From contig NZ_CP173427.1 of assembly GCF_045038035.1 (NCBI RefSeq), positions 5,084,001 through 5,148,000 on the forward strand: a DNA stretch of 64,000 bases, given 5' to 3'. Under the pieces are notes generated by a model. That model searched no databases, was not told where the DNA came from, and was given only the letters and a program-made list of their open reading frames with translations. Of the stretch, positions 50,738-59,686 are shown one piece after another. Position 1 is the first letter of the stretch. The number at the start of each line of letters is the position of its first letter. The position numbers and the translations under genes were made by a program. The stretch comes from Paenibacillus_F chitinolyticus_A. GTDB taxonomy: Bacteria; Bacillota; Bacilli; Paenibacillales; NBRC-103111.

Positions 50738-50752
50738 GATACAAATTGTATC
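50738..50752. promoter_or_regulatory. GATAC palindrome upstream of the LCP gene
   Basis: GATACAAATTGTATC, a perfect palindrome apart from the centre, lies between a TTTGAT -35-like and a TATGAC -10-like box 16 bases apart on the minus strand. The layout repeats that of the peptide promoter. Confidence 0.75.
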
Positions 50753-50911
50753 ATCAAACCTTTTGGAAAACAACTGCCTGAGGTTCCGATATTTCCTAAA
50801 ATTCGGGACTTAAGGTTCAAGGGAATCGAATCCTGTCCCATGTCACCGATTCCTCTCTGCCTGTTCGCCTGTCCGGCGTCCGGTCTTCCCCCCTTTCCTC
50901 TCCGGATACAC

Positions 50912-50950
50912 AAAAAGCCCGCATCCTTCTCCGGAAAGGACGCAGACTTT
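50912..50950 (-). terminator. terminator of the CUT1 transporter operon
   Basis: A 15-bp stem with G-U pairs and a 7-base loop is bordered by AAAAA on the plus strand, giving a U tract for minus-strand RNA. Confidence 0.75.
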
Positions 50951-50974
50951 TGCTGCCGCCAAGCGGCTTCGCGC

Positions 50975-51796
50975 TCAGCCTTTAATAGAGCCCGCAAGCA
51001 GGCCGCGGACAAAATATTTGCCGAGGAAAATATAGACGAGCAAAGTCGGGAGGGCCGCCAAAATGGCTCCGGCCATCTGCACGTTCCACTGCACGATCTG
51101 GCTTCCCGACAAATTTTGCAGAGCGACCATGACGGGCTGCTGCTTCTGGGAAGTCAGTGTCACCGCGAACAGGAACTCGTTCCAGATGTTCGTGAACTGC
51201 CAGATGCCGACGACTACGAAGCCGGTAATGGACAGCGGCATAATAATATAGCGGTACACCCCGAAGAAGCCGGTGCCGTCGATTTTCGCCGCTTCCATGA
51301 TTTCGTCCGGCACGCCCGCGTAGAAATTGCGGAAGATCAGGGTGCAGATAGGCAGACCGTACACGACATGGACAAGGATAAGGCCGGGAATCGAATTGTA
51401 CAGGTGAATCGTCTGCAGGAACTGAATGAGCGGAATGAGAATGCTCTGGTACGGGATAAACATGCCGAACAGCATCAGGGCAAAGAGAGTGTTCGATCCG
51501 CGGAACTGCCACTTGGACAGCACGTAGCCGTTAAGCGATCCGAGCAGAGCGGACAGCAGTGTCGCCGGTACGGCAAGATACAGGCTGTTCAGGAAATTCG
51601 GCGCGAGCTTGTCGAAAGCGGTCTTATAACCCGAGAAATCCGGATAAGACGGCAGCCTCCACATCTGATCGAGCGTAATCTCGTTCAAGCCTTTGAAGCT
51701 GGTCACCCCGAGCACGTAGATCGGCACCAGGTAAAGGCAGGCCATGACGGCGAGCAGCATATAGAGCAGCGAACGGTTGATCTGCGCGAGACGCAT
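50975..51796 (-). CDS. carbohydrate ABC transporter permease (MalG/CUT1 type)
   Basis: A 273-residue protein with six membrane helices. The EAA loop is EIMEAAKIDGTGFFGVYRYI, which contacts the ATPase. The family-typical LYMLLAVMACLYLVPIYVL and LFGMFIPYQSILIPLIQFL helices are present. It forms the channel with the other permease. Its ATG overlaps the preceding gene's stop by one base (TGATG). No ATPase gene is adjacent, so a shared ATPase (MsmX-like) probably drives the system, as is common in Bacillales. Confidence 0.94.
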   Translation of the reverse strand: MRLAQINRSLLYMLLAVMACLYLVPIYVLGVTSFKGLNEITLDQMWRLPSYPDFSGYKTAFDKLAPNFLNSLYLAVPATLLSALLGSLNGYVLSKWQFRGSNTLFALMLFGMFIPYQSILIPLIQFLQTIHLYNSIPGLILVHVVYGLPICTLIFRNFYAGVPDEIMEAAKIDGTGFFGVYRYIIMPLSITGFVVVGIWQFTNIWNEFLFAVTLTSQKQQPVMVALQNLSGSQIVQWNVQMAGAILAALPTLLVYIFLGKYFVRGLLAGSIKG

Positions 51797-52773
51797 CAGC
51801 CTTCCTCCTTTTTCAGACTCGAGAAGAGATACGGAACGATCAGCAGCGATACGAACAGGAGCATAATAATGGCGATGGCAGCCCCCTGAGCGTAATGATT
51901 GCCGCGGAAGGTCGTCTCAAACATGTAGACACCCGGCACGTCAGTCAGGAACATCGCCCCGGGCCCGGTCATCGCGAAGATGAGATCGAAGATTTTAAGT
52001 GAAATGTGCCCGAGAATGATCACCACGCTCACCGTAACGGGCCGCAGCTGCGGCAAAATGATTCTCGTGAACACCTGCCGCTCCGAAGCCCCGTCCATCC
52101 GGGCCGCTTCCCGCAGCTCGTCCGGAATCGCGCGCAGCCCGGCGAGATACATCGCCATCGTAAAGCCGGACATCTGCCATACCGCGGCAATGACAACGGC
52201 AATCAGGGCCAGCGGCAAACCGAAGTCGATCAGTCCCCAGGCGATGCTCGGCACGATTTCCGTGCTTGTGTACCACTTCGGGGGATCCGTCACTCCGAAA
52301 GACTTCAGGATGAGGTTCACCCCCGTCGACGGATTGAGAATCCACTGCCAGACGACTCCGGTTACCACAAACGAGAGCGCCATCGGGAAAATAAAAATGT
52401 TGCGGAACAGAGCCTCCGCTTTAATTTTCGCGTCCACCATCATTGCCAGGAAAATTCCGATCGCCATCGTGGCCGCGATAAACAGGACGGTAAACATCAG
52501 CGTGTTGCGGAGATCCGACTGAAAACGGAAATCGCCGAACAGAAATTTGAAGTTGCTTAAACCCGCGAAGGATAAATCCTTCACCAGTGTGTTCCAATTG
52601 GACAAAGATACGTATCCCGTCCAGGCGATAAAGCCGTATACGAACACCAGGATAGCGGCAAAAGACGGCAGCACCATAAGAAACGGCACCCATCTGCCGC
52701 CTTTCCGCTTGCGCCGGGGCCTCATACCCCGCTCTATCTCTGCGGGCACACGCACCGCCGATTCCGTTTGCAC
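51796..52773 (-). CDS. sugar ABC transporter permease (MalF/CUT1 type)
   Basis: A 325-residue protein with an N-terminal basic tail and six helices (FLMVLPSFAAILVFVYGFIA through IAIIMLLFVSLLIVPYLF). The EAA loop is DELREAARMDGASERQVFTR. It pairs with the MalG-like subunit. It lies 59 bases after the binding-protein gene, past a hairpin that probably reduces its transcript relative to that of the binding protein. Confidence 0.94.
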   Translation of the reverse strand: MQTESAVRVPAEIERGMRPRRKRKGGRWVPFLMVLPSFAAILVFVYGFIAWTGYVSLSNWNTLVKDLSFAGLSNFKFLFGDFRFQSDLRNTLMFTVLFIAATMAIGIFLAMMVDAKIKAEALFRNIFIFPMALSFVVTGVVWQWILNPSTGVNLILKSFGVTDPPKWYTSTEIVPSIAWGLIDFGLPLALIAVVIAAVWQMSGFTMAMYLAGLRAIPDELREAARMDGASERQVFTRIILPQLRPVTVSVVIILGHISLKIFDLIFAMTGPGAMFLTDVPGVYMFETTFRGNHYAQGAAIAIIMLLFVSLLIVPYLFSSLKKEEG

Positions 52774-52801
52774 AGCCTCCAGCCTCCTTCCGGAAAAAGA
52801 A

Positions 52802-52825
52802 GGTCAGATGGTCGCCCACCTGACC
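52802..52825 (-). terminator. attenuating hairpin between binding-protein and permease genes
   Basis: GGTCAG pairs with CTGACC and inner TGG with CCA; a U-rich stretch follows on the minus strand. This is a common way to keep binding protein in excess. Confidence 0.65.
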
Positions 52826-52832
52826 GTTTTCG

Positions 52833-54164
52833 TTATTTTTTCATGCCGCTTGCGGCTGCCGCCTGCTGAAGCATCTTGGCGGTCTGCTCCACATCGCCTT
52901 TCGTGACGAAGATGGTCATCGCCTGGTTGGCTTGAGTCACGAAGCCTTCCGGAGCCGCTGAGCCGTGCGCCATGCTCGGCGTGAGCTTACTCTTTTTGAA
53001 CTCTTCGATCGTCTGCTTGCCGTAGGCGTCATACTTGCCCGTATCGGCATCGGTGCGTGCCGGGATCGAGCCCTTCAGCGGGTTGAAGACGTCCTGTCCT
53101 TCGACGGAGCCCAGCACCTTCAGGAATTCCTTCACGGCTTCAGGATCTTTCACGCCCTTCGGCAAACCGAAAGTGTCCGTAATGACCATGAAGCTGTTCT
53201 CGGTGTTCGGCGTCGCCGCCCAGCCGAAATCCTCATTGGCCTTCAGCTTCAGATCGGTGGTGAAGTAGCCCTTCGCCCAGTCGCCCATGATATTCATGGC
53301 GGCTTCGCCTTTCGCCACGAGCTGGGCCGCATCCTGCCAGTTGCGGGCGGCGTGGTCTTTGTTCGTGTAAGTAAGCATCTTCTTGAACGTTTCCAGCGAC
53401 TGCTTCACTTTGGCGTCCTCGAAGGAAATTTCGCCCGTCCACAGCTTCTTGTAATCGTCCGGTCCGAGCGTGCCGAGCAGCACGTTTTCGAAAATCATCG
53501 TGGCTGTCCAAGGCTCTTTATCGCCCAGCGCAAGCGGAGTGATGCCTTTCGCTTTCAGCGCGTCGGCCGCCTGGAAGAACTCGTCGAACGTCTTCGGCGC
53601 CTTCAGGCCGTTCGCGTCGAATACTTTTTTATTGTAAAAGAGGACGTTGCCGCGATGGATGTTCACCGGAACCGAATAAATGCTGCCGTCCTTGCTCACA
53701 AGGTCGATCAGATCTTTCGGGAATTTATCCTTCCAGCCTTCCTTGTCGTACAGATCGTTCAGCGCTTCCATCTTGCCGGCCGCCACCCAGCCCGTATTCA
53801 GCTCGGCGCCTCCGTGCACCTGGAACGTACCGGGAGGATCGCCGCCCTGCATGCGGCTGGCAAGCACCGCTTTGGCATTCGTGCCCGCACCGCCCGCCAC
53901 GGCCGCGTTGACCAGTTCAATGTCCTTGTTCTTCGTTTTAAAAAGATCAATGAGCCCTTTAAGGCCCGCTTCTTCACCGGCACCTGTCCACCAGCTGAAA
54001 ATCTCCACTTTCTTGGCGCCGGCTGCCACTGGCGACGAAGCCGGTGAGGACGCTCCGGGCGTTGTCTGCGCTCCGTTCCCGCCGCTTTCTCCGGACCCGC
54101 AGCCTGCGAGCAGTGTCGTACCTATCGTCATGACGGAGAGTACGGTGACCATCTTGCGTTTCAT
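52833..54164 (-). CDS. extracellular sugar-binding lipoprotein (CUT1)
   Basis: A 443-residue solute-binding protein. The signal peptide ends in the lipobox LLAGC, so the mature protein is lipid-anchored outside the cell. VEIFSWWTGAGEEAGLKGLI, GDPPGTFQVHGGAELN and NIMGDWAKGYF are usual in family 1 binding proteins. It delivers an oligosaccharide to the two permeases. The regulator and kinase at 55.2-58.4 kb are probably its controllers; the sugar is unknown. Confidence 0.95.
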   Translation of the reverse strand: MKRKMVTVLSVMTIGTTLLAGCGSGESGGNGAQTTPGASSPASSPVAAGAKKVEIFSWWTGAGEEAGLKGLIDLFKTKNKDIELVNAAVAGGAGTNAKAVLASRMQGGDPPGTFQVHGGAELNTGWVAAGKMEALNDLYDKEGWKDKFPKDLIDLVSKDGSIYSVPVNIHRGNVLFYNKKVFDANGLKAPKTFDEFFQAADALKAKGITPLALGDKEPWTATMIFENVLLGTLGPDDYKKLWTGEISFEDAKVKQSLETFKKMLTYTNKDHAARNWQDAAQLVAKGEAAMNIMGDWAKGYFTTDLKLKANEDFGWAATPNTENSFMVITDTFGLPKGVKDPEAVKEFLKVLGSVEGQDVFNPLKGSIPARTDADTGKYDAYGKQTIEEFKKSKLTPSMAHGSAAPEGFVTQANQAMTIFVTKGDVEQTAKMLQQAAAASGMKK

Positions 54165-54374
54165 GTGATCGATCCCCTTTTTCGTTATATTTATGGGCTG
54201 TATCGTTGATGTATCCGCTTACACAAATATCGTAGCACAGGCTGACGGCCATCGGATGCGGAATCATCTGCACAAGTTTGTGCGGGTTCTGGAATGATTT
54301 GCGGTTTGTGAAAGCGCCTCCTGTCTGTTTTCAATAACCAGCATTATTTTGCGCTGCCAGGTCCTCATTTCCAC

Positions 54375-54411
54375 AAAAAAATCCATCCCGCTATACAAAC
54401 GGAATGGATTT
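54375..54411 (-). terminator. terminator of the pentapeptide-repeat gene
   Basis: AAATCCAT-type stem (12 bp with one mismatch) with a 9-base loop; the A tract at 54375-54381 serves minus-strand RNA. Confidence 0.8.
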
Positions 54412-54437
54412 CGCCGGACGGCTTCCGCCTGCCCGGT

Positions 54438-55046
54438 CTAGTCGTCAACTTTGGCTCCATATGCGCGCAGGAAAGCCGCTCCCTGATGGGCGTCCATGCG
54501 GGCCCCTTTTATATCGAGCGCCATAAAATCGACCCCGTCCAGTAGAGCTCCGCGCAGGTCCGCCCCCTGCATCCGGGATTTGCCCATTCTCGCCCTTGTG
54601 AGATCGGCGTCCCTTAAGTCGGCCTTCTCGAGGTTGCAGGAATATAAATCGGCTTCGACCAGCCGGATTCCCCTCATGGCCTGCTTCGATAAATTCGCAA
54701 AACGCAAATTCGTGTAAGACCAGTCTCCCCCGGCAATCGTAATTCCGTCCAGAGAAGCCTCGTTAAAATCGGAGCCGATCATCTTACACTCCTCAAATTT
54801 GGCGACAAAAAAATTGGCTCCCCGGAACCGGCAGTTGGTAAAAGCGCTCCGCTTATGCGAAGAGGCGTTGAACTGCGCTCCGGAGAAATCACAGTCGATA
54901 AATTGGCAGCTCTCGGTCCAGGCTTCTTCCAGACGGGTGCCGATAAAACGGCATCGTTCGAACGTGCAGTTCCGCAGCTCTCCCTCTCCCAAATCGCGTC
55001 CGCTGAAATCCGTACCTGTGTAAGTTTCTTCTATATAAGAATACAT
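54438..55046 (-). CDS. pentapeptide-repeat protein
   Basis: The 202-residue protein is built of A(D/N)LxX repeats forming a square beta-helix: FSGRDLGEGELRNCTF, CDFSGAQFNAS, NCRFRGANF, NLEKADLRDADLTRAR and ADLRGALLDGVDF. Some members (Qnr, MfpA) mimic DNA and protect gyrase, but this one has no recognisable Qnr features. The ATG at 55046 has AGAGGAC upstream; a longer frame to 55190 lacks family similarity. It separates the sugar transporter from its likely regulators. Confidence 0.88.
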   Translation of the reverse strand: MYSYIEETYTGTDFSGRDLGEGELRNCTFERCRFIGTRLEEAWTESCQFIDCDFSGAQFNASSHKRSAFTNCRFRGANFFVAKFEECKMIGSDFNEASLDGITIAGGDWSYTNLRFANLSKQAMRGIRLVEADLYSCNLEKADLRDADLTRARMGKSRMQGADLRGALLDGVDFMALDIKGARMDAHQGAAFLRAYGAKVDD

Positions 55047-55222
55047 AAGTCCTCTTCCATTCCATAAGTGTATACTTGTCACAAAATCCTGCTTGGCCAT
55101 GCAGTTTGTGCAGCTTGCACGGTTTGCTGCCGGGGCCGCCGATGTATTCCTTCGCACACCGCGAGTTCCCGGCTCGGCGGGGCGTCGCATGACGGTCGTC
55201 AGCCACAGAAAACGCCATGGAA

Positions 55223-56863
55223 CTAACGCCCCCGGTATCCGGTCGGGGATATCCCGGTTACTTTGCGGAATACCCGGCTAAAGTAGTTGGGGTCCTTGTA
55301 GCCGACCTCGAAGCAGACTTCCTTCAGGCTCAGCTCGTCGTTCTTCATGAGCTCTTTGGCCCTTTCGATGCGCAGGCGGGTGACATAATCAATGAACGTC
55401 TCCCCCATATGCCGTTTGAACATTTTGCTGAAATAATGGAGGCTCAAATGCACCCGCTCCGCCGCCTGCTCCAGCGTAATCTCTTCGACGAAGTGTGCGT
55501 CGATCCACTCCTTGGCCTCCTTCAGCACGGAGGTCGTGCGCTCTTCGCGCTCGCTCAGCAGCCTTTGCGCGGCAAGCTCCAGCTCGCCGGGAACGCCGTG
55601 ACCCGCCGCGGCGTTCCCGGCCGTGACAGGCGGGCCGCCTTCTGCGGACTCGCCGTCATAAACGCGGACAAACGCAGATTCGTCCGCGTTTATAGCGGCG
55701 GCGCAGGCTTCGGCGTAGGACCGGCGCAGCCCCGCCAGGCCGTGATGCGCTCTGCCGGCGCCGACGGTCGCCCGCCGGCCAAGCCGGCCGCTCACGTAGC
55801 CGTGCAGCTTGCTTGCGGCTGCGGCAGGCTCGGCGGCCTCCGCCGACGCGGCAGGCGGGACGGGCCGGCCGTGACACGGCTTCACCGCCGCCCCGTCTAG
55901 GCCGCTGCCCGCGGCCAGTGCGGCATTCGCCGCGGCTGCCTCGTGCTGGCTGCTCCCCGCCCCGGTTCCGCCATCCCGGCCTGTGCCGGCCTTCTCCGCG
56001 GTCTCGGCAGCCAAGACGGCTGCGGTTTCACCGCAGGCCCGCGCGCCTTCTTCTGCCGAAGCACTCTTCGGCTCACTAAGCGAAGTCCGGCCTGTGCCGC
56101 CACTCTCTTCCGTCTCACCGGGCCGGATCACAAAAACAGCCAGGTGACGGCCCATAAGCGGGCTGACCACGCACGTGTAACGTGTGCGGCACCAGCTTTT
56201 GACCGCGTCGTACATTTGCTTCCGGGAAGCGGTGTCGCCGTTCTCTCCGCCGCCTCCCCGGAGTCCCGGTCCGCCGTTGGCGCGATGCGGCTCCTCTTCC
56301 TCGAATGAAAGAACCAGCGCGTATCCCGAAGGATCGGCGGGCAGGGCAAGCAGCTCCAGCAGATCGCTCTCCTCGGTTTCCGAAGTCCGCTCCCGCATCA
56401 GATGCATAGCCAGTTCGCTCTCCGCCAAAGGTTCCAGACGGGCCAGTTTTTCCGTGGTCCTCAGTTCCTCTTCCCGGCGGACATGCTCTTCTTTTAATTC
56501 TTGCACAAGTGAGGTCAGGAGTCCAATCATCTGCTCCCGCTTCGCGGGTTTCAACACATAATCCCGGACTCCGATCTCCAGGGCCTGCTTGGCGTAAGAG
56601 AAATAATCATAAGCCGTGACGAGCACAAGCTTCATCCGGGGATGTATGTCTTTTATGCGGCGCAGCGCTTCCAGCCCTTCGATTCCCGGCATTTTAATAT
56701 CCATCAGCACGATATCCGGCCGGTGCTGCTCGGCTCGCTGAATGGCCGTCCGCCCGTTTTCGGCATGGATCACCTCGAATACGCCGGGCATGGAGCGCGA
56801 TATCATCCACTCCAGCCCTTCTCTTTCCAGCGCTTCGTCATCCGCGATCAGCAAGCGGTACAT
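55223..56863 (-). CDS. AraC-type response regulator (YesN-like) with long insert
   Basis: The protein has an N-terminal receiver domain (LLIADDEALEREGLEWM; phosphoacceptor Asp in DIVLMDIKMPG; Lys in DYVLKPAK). The C-terminal 100 residues form an AraC double helix-turn-helix (ITLEQAAERVHLSLHYFSKM and EVCFEVGYKDPNYFSRVFRK). Between them a stretch of about 150 residues is extremely rich in Ala, Gly, Glu and Ser. At about 546 residues it is normal for YesN but the insert looks expanded. It probably activates the nearby sugar genes. The start overlaps the kinase gene end. Confidence 0.93.
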   Translation of the reverse strand: MYRLLIADDEALEREGLEWMISRSMPGVFEVIHAENGRTAIQRAEQHRPDIVLMDIKMPGIEGLEALRRIKDIHPRMKLVLVTAYDYFSYAKQALEIGVRDYVLKPAKREQMIGLLTSLVQELKEEHVRREEELRTTEKLARLEPLAESELAMHLMRERTSETEESDLLELLALPADPSGYALVLSFEEEEPHRANGGPGLRGGGGENGDTASRKQMYDAVKSWCRTRYTCVVSPLMGRHLAVFVIRPGETEESGGTGRTSLSEPKSASAEEGARACGETAAVLAAETAEKAGTGRDGGTGAGSSQHEAAAANAALAAGSGLDGAAVKPCHGRPVPPAASAEAAEPAAAASKLHGYVSGRLGRRATVGAGRAHHGLAGLRRSYAEACAAAINADESAFVRVYDGESAEGGPPVTAGNAAAGHGVPGELELAAQRLLSEREERTTSVLKEAKEWIDAHFVEEITLEQAAERVHLSLHYFSKMFKRHMGETFIDYVTRLRIERAKELMKNDELSLKEVCFEVGYKDPNYFSRVFRKVTGISPTGYRGR

Positions 56864-58409
56864 AGGCATTCCCCCTTGTCCCGGAACGCTGTCCGGTCAT
56901 TTCCGGAAGTGTAAGCACCACGGTCGTGCCTTTTCCGGGAACACTCTCAATTTCAATGATTCCGTCCGTTCCGTAAAAAAGCTGCAGGCGCCGGAATACA
57001 TTCTGCGTCCCGAGACCCGTGGACGGTTTCCTGCCCGCGCGGCCGCGTTCATACCCGGCGGCTGCCTCCGCCATAGGCGAACTTTCGACTCCTCCGGGTG
57101 AGAAATTCCCTTCACGCGCAGCGAACCCCGCCCCGTCAGCGGACTCCGATCCGTAACGGAGCAAGTGAAGCCGGGTCTTCTCATCCATCCCCGCTCCGTT
57201 GTCCGCCACGGTGACGCGGATGTTCTCTCCGGCCTTCTTGATGCCGAGCCGGATGAAAGCTCCCTCCTCCATGCTTTCGATCCCGTGCATGAAGGCATTT
57301 TCCAGCAGCGGCTGAAGCGTGAGGCACGGAATCCTCTGATCCAGCGCCCGCTCGTCTATGTCCGTCTCGAACGAGATCCGGTCCCGGAAACGGGACTGCT
57401 GGATTGCAAAATACTCCCGCGCGTGATCGACTTCCTCGCGAAGGGTAACCGGCTGATCCAGCTTGCGGAGATTATAGCGGAGCAGGTTGGACACCGACAC
57501 TGTCAGATCGCTTGTTTTCTCGGCACCTTCCAGAAGGGCCAGCTTGGACAACACGTTCAACGTATTGAACAGGAAGTGGGGATTGATCTGGCTTTGCAGC
57601 GCTTTTATCTCCAGCTCTTTTACAAGTCTGTCCTTCTCCATATTGGCCTGGTTCTTCGCGATGAGTTCTTTCAAATTGACCTGCATATGCCCGAAGGCGA
57701 GCGTCAGTATGCCGATCTCGTCTTCGTTCTGCACGGGCGGCGGGGCCGCGTCCAAATTGCCTTTGGACATTTGCCTGGCGGCGTGCACCAGACGCCCGAT
57801 CGGCTTTGTAATGCTCTGGGACAGCCAGATGGCGAAAACCAGACTGAGCAGCATGTTCACCGCAACAAGCGTCTGGCCGAGCATGTTCATTTCGCCCGTT
57901 TTAAGCAGCATCTGCCTGTAGAGCGGCTGGTAGAAGCTCAGCTCCAGATCCACCAGGTTCTGGTGTTCCGCCTTGATATAGCCCGCGGTTTTGTCCGCCT
58001 CCTCATACCGCTGGAGATACCGCTGCATGTCTTTGCTCTCGACCGCCATAAGAACGGAATCGGCCGCCGTCAGATAGGTGCCGAGCATGTTCGCGTAATT
58101 TCTCCGCGCGAAGCTGTCCTCCTCGCTTCTGGCGTCCGCCTCCAGCTTGCCCTGGAGGCTGCGCAGCTCGTCTTGGAGCGCGACGAATGTTCCGCGGCCT
58201 TCTCCGTTCAGGTCGATCAGATAACTGCTGAGGGACCGCAAGCTTTCTTCCGTTTTATGGGCGATTTCCTTGTACAGCAAGATACGGTCCATCGTCAAAT
58301 GATAGCTCTCCTGGACCGTCCGTCCGCTCTGATAAATAAAGAACGTAACCGAGTTCATCAAAATGACGAGAGCCGGAATAAACAGGAACAGCTTCATGCG
58401 GATACTCAC
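56838..58409 (-). CDS. sensor histidine kinase (YesM-like)
   Basis: A 523-residue membrane kinase: a first helix (FLFIPALVILMNSVTFFIY), an external helical sensor, a second helix near 185-205, a HAMP domain (QSITKPIGRLVHAARQMSKG), then the His_kinase box KALQSQINPHFLFNTLN with the phosphoacceptor His. The ATPase has LQPLLENAFMHG and VADNGAGM. An odd insert of about 40 residues rich in Gly, Ala and Ser sits in the ATP-lid region before STGLGTQNVFRRL. The stop overlaps the regulator gene and the start overlaps the binding-protein stop. Confidence 0.94.
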   Translation of the reverse strand: MSIRMKLFLFIPALVILMNSVTFFIYQSGRTVQESYHLTMDRILLYKEIAHKTEESLRSLSSYLIDLNGEGRGTFVALQDELRSLQGKLEADARSEEDSFARRNYANMLGTYLTAADSVLMAVESKDMQRYLQRYEEADKTAGYIKAEHQNLVDLELSFYQPLYRQMLLKTGEMNMLGQTLVAVNMLLSLVFAIWLSQSITKPIGRLVHAARQMSKGNLDAAPPPVQNEDEIGILTLAFGHMQVNLKELIAKNQANMEKDRLVKELEIKALQSQINPHFLFNTLNVLSKLALLEGAEKTSDLTVSVSNLLRYNLRKLDQPVTLREEVDHAREYFAIQQSRFRDRISFETDIDERALDQRIPCLTLQPLLENAFMHGIESMEEGAFIRLGIKKAGENIRVTVADNGAGMDEKTRLHLLRYGSESADGAGFAAREGNFSPGGVESSPMAEAAAGYERGRAGRKPSTGLGTQNVFRRLQLFYGTDGIIEIESVPGKGTTVVLTLPEMTGQRSGTRGNAYVPLADRG

Positions 58410-59416
58410 GGCGCCACCGCCGCTCCCGCATTTTGCGGATTCAAGATATCTATTCGGGTAAAAGAAACATCGGGCAGCGTTTCTCCCTGAAAATAGCGGT
58501 TCAGCATTTCGACCGACTGGAAGCCCATCGTATACGGCTTCTGGATCACTGACGCTTCAATTTCTTTGCGGGCCAGCGCCTCGCGGGTCTCCGTCAGGTC
58601 ATCGAATCCGAAAATGCGGACCTGCTCCTGTTTATTCAAGCTTTTGGACGCCTGCAAAATACCGAGCGCATCCAGCGCGCTCGTACCGACCATCACATCG
58701 ATGCCTTCCCTGCTGCGCAGCATGTGCTCCGCGGTCTGGGTCGCCTGGATGCGGGAGATGTTGGAAACGCCGACCTCCACGATTTTGAGATTCGGCTCGG
58801 CATCCACAACGGAACGGAAACCTTCCAGCCGCTGCTGCTGGTTGCCGGCCTCATAGCTGCCGATCACCATGCCGATGGACGCGCTGCGGCCTTCGTAAGC
58901 TTTTGCCACAAGCTCGCCCAACTGCCGTCCGGATTCCACATTGTCGGTGCCGACATAGCTCAGCCTGCGGCTGTCCGGGCTGTCCGTATCGACGGTCAGA
59001 ACGGCGATTCCTTGTTCGACGGCCTTGTCGATCAGTTTGTTATAAGCTTCGCTGCGGATTCCCTGGATGAGAATCCCGTCCGGCTTACCGGCGATCGCCT
59101 TGCCGAAAATCTCCGTCTGCTCTTCAATATCGTTGCGGTAAGGGCCGCTGTACTCCAACTTAATGTTGTAATGCTCCGCGGCGTCCCTTGCGCCTTTTTC
59201 AATCGTCCGCCAGAAAGGGTTGTCCAGCTCCTGGGAGATCATGACCACATGTTTCGTCTTTCCGCCTGGAACCGGCGTATGGCCGCGGTCCTGTATGTCC
59301 CGGACAATCCCGTTGATCTGGGCGTTTGTATAAGCAAACCTGCCGAGCAGCAGCACGAACAGCGCAAACAGCACGGCGAGGCCGACGGTCCATTTGGACG
59401 GGGCCCATTTCTTCAC
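58406..59416 (-). CDS. membrane-anchored sugar-binding sensor protein (RbsB-like)
   Basis: A 336-residue periplasmic-binding-type 1 protein with an uncleaved-looking N-terminal helix (TVGLAVLFALFVLLLGRFAY). The ligand domain has VVMISQELDNPFWRTIEKGA, GILIQGIRSEAYNKLIDKAV and TVDTDSPDSRRLSYVGTDN. It has no transporter of its own and overlaps the kinase gene by ATGA, so it most likely senses a sugar and presents it to that kinase. The start is GTG with GGAGGAGGAG close upstream. Confidence 0.9.
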   Translation of the reverse strand: MKKWAPSKWTVGLAVLFALFVLLLGRFAYTNAQINGIVRDIQDRGHTPVPGGKTKHVVMISQELDNPFWRTIEKGARDAAEHYNIKLEYSGPYRNDIEEQTEIFGKAIAGKPDGILIQGIRSEAYNKLIDKAVEQGIAVLTVDTDSPDSRRLSYVGTDNVESGRQLGELVAKAYEGRSASIGMVIGSYEAGNQQQRLEGFRSVVDAEPNLKIVEVGVSNISRIQATQTAEHMLRSREGIDVMVGTSALDALGILQASKSLNKQEQVRIFGFDDLTETREALARKEIEASVIQKPYTMGFQSVEMLNRYFQGETLPDVSFTRIDILNPQNAGAAVAP

Positions 59417-59594
59417 GTTGCTCCTCCTCCGAAAAATCCGGTTTTAGCGATGCCCTGTCCCCGCCTCCTTTAATTTGTATGCGGTTACAGTTTGATGGGT
59501 ATGCCTATTATAGCAAAAAAATTCTCCATGTGGTCGGGCGGGGTCGGGGACTTTTTTGTACCAAGGTCGGGCAGCAAACCTAGACCTGAGTCGG

Positions 59595-59623
59595 TGTGAC
59601 CGGACACGAACGGTCTATATAAT
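59595..59623 (+). promoter_or_regulatory. promoter of the second ABC exporter operon
   Basis: TATAAT at 59618-59623 with GTGACC about 16 bases upstream. An inverted repeat GACCG/CGGTC lies between them and may be an operator. Confidence 0.5.
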
Positions 59624-59686
59624 GAGAAACCGAGAGCACTGCACGAGTGATAACGGATTACGGATTTTTTGGAGGTAGAGAAAAAA

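Noticed and set aside
50710..51012. Longer LCP protein starting at 51012
   Set aside because: The frame would run through the operator, the promoter and the transporter terminator; the TTG at 50709 directly precedes the membrane anchor and has GGAGG at the right distance.
55047..55190. N-terminal extension of the pentapeptide protein
   Set aside because: The extra residues lack pentapeptide periodicity, and the ATG at 55046 has a good site upstream.
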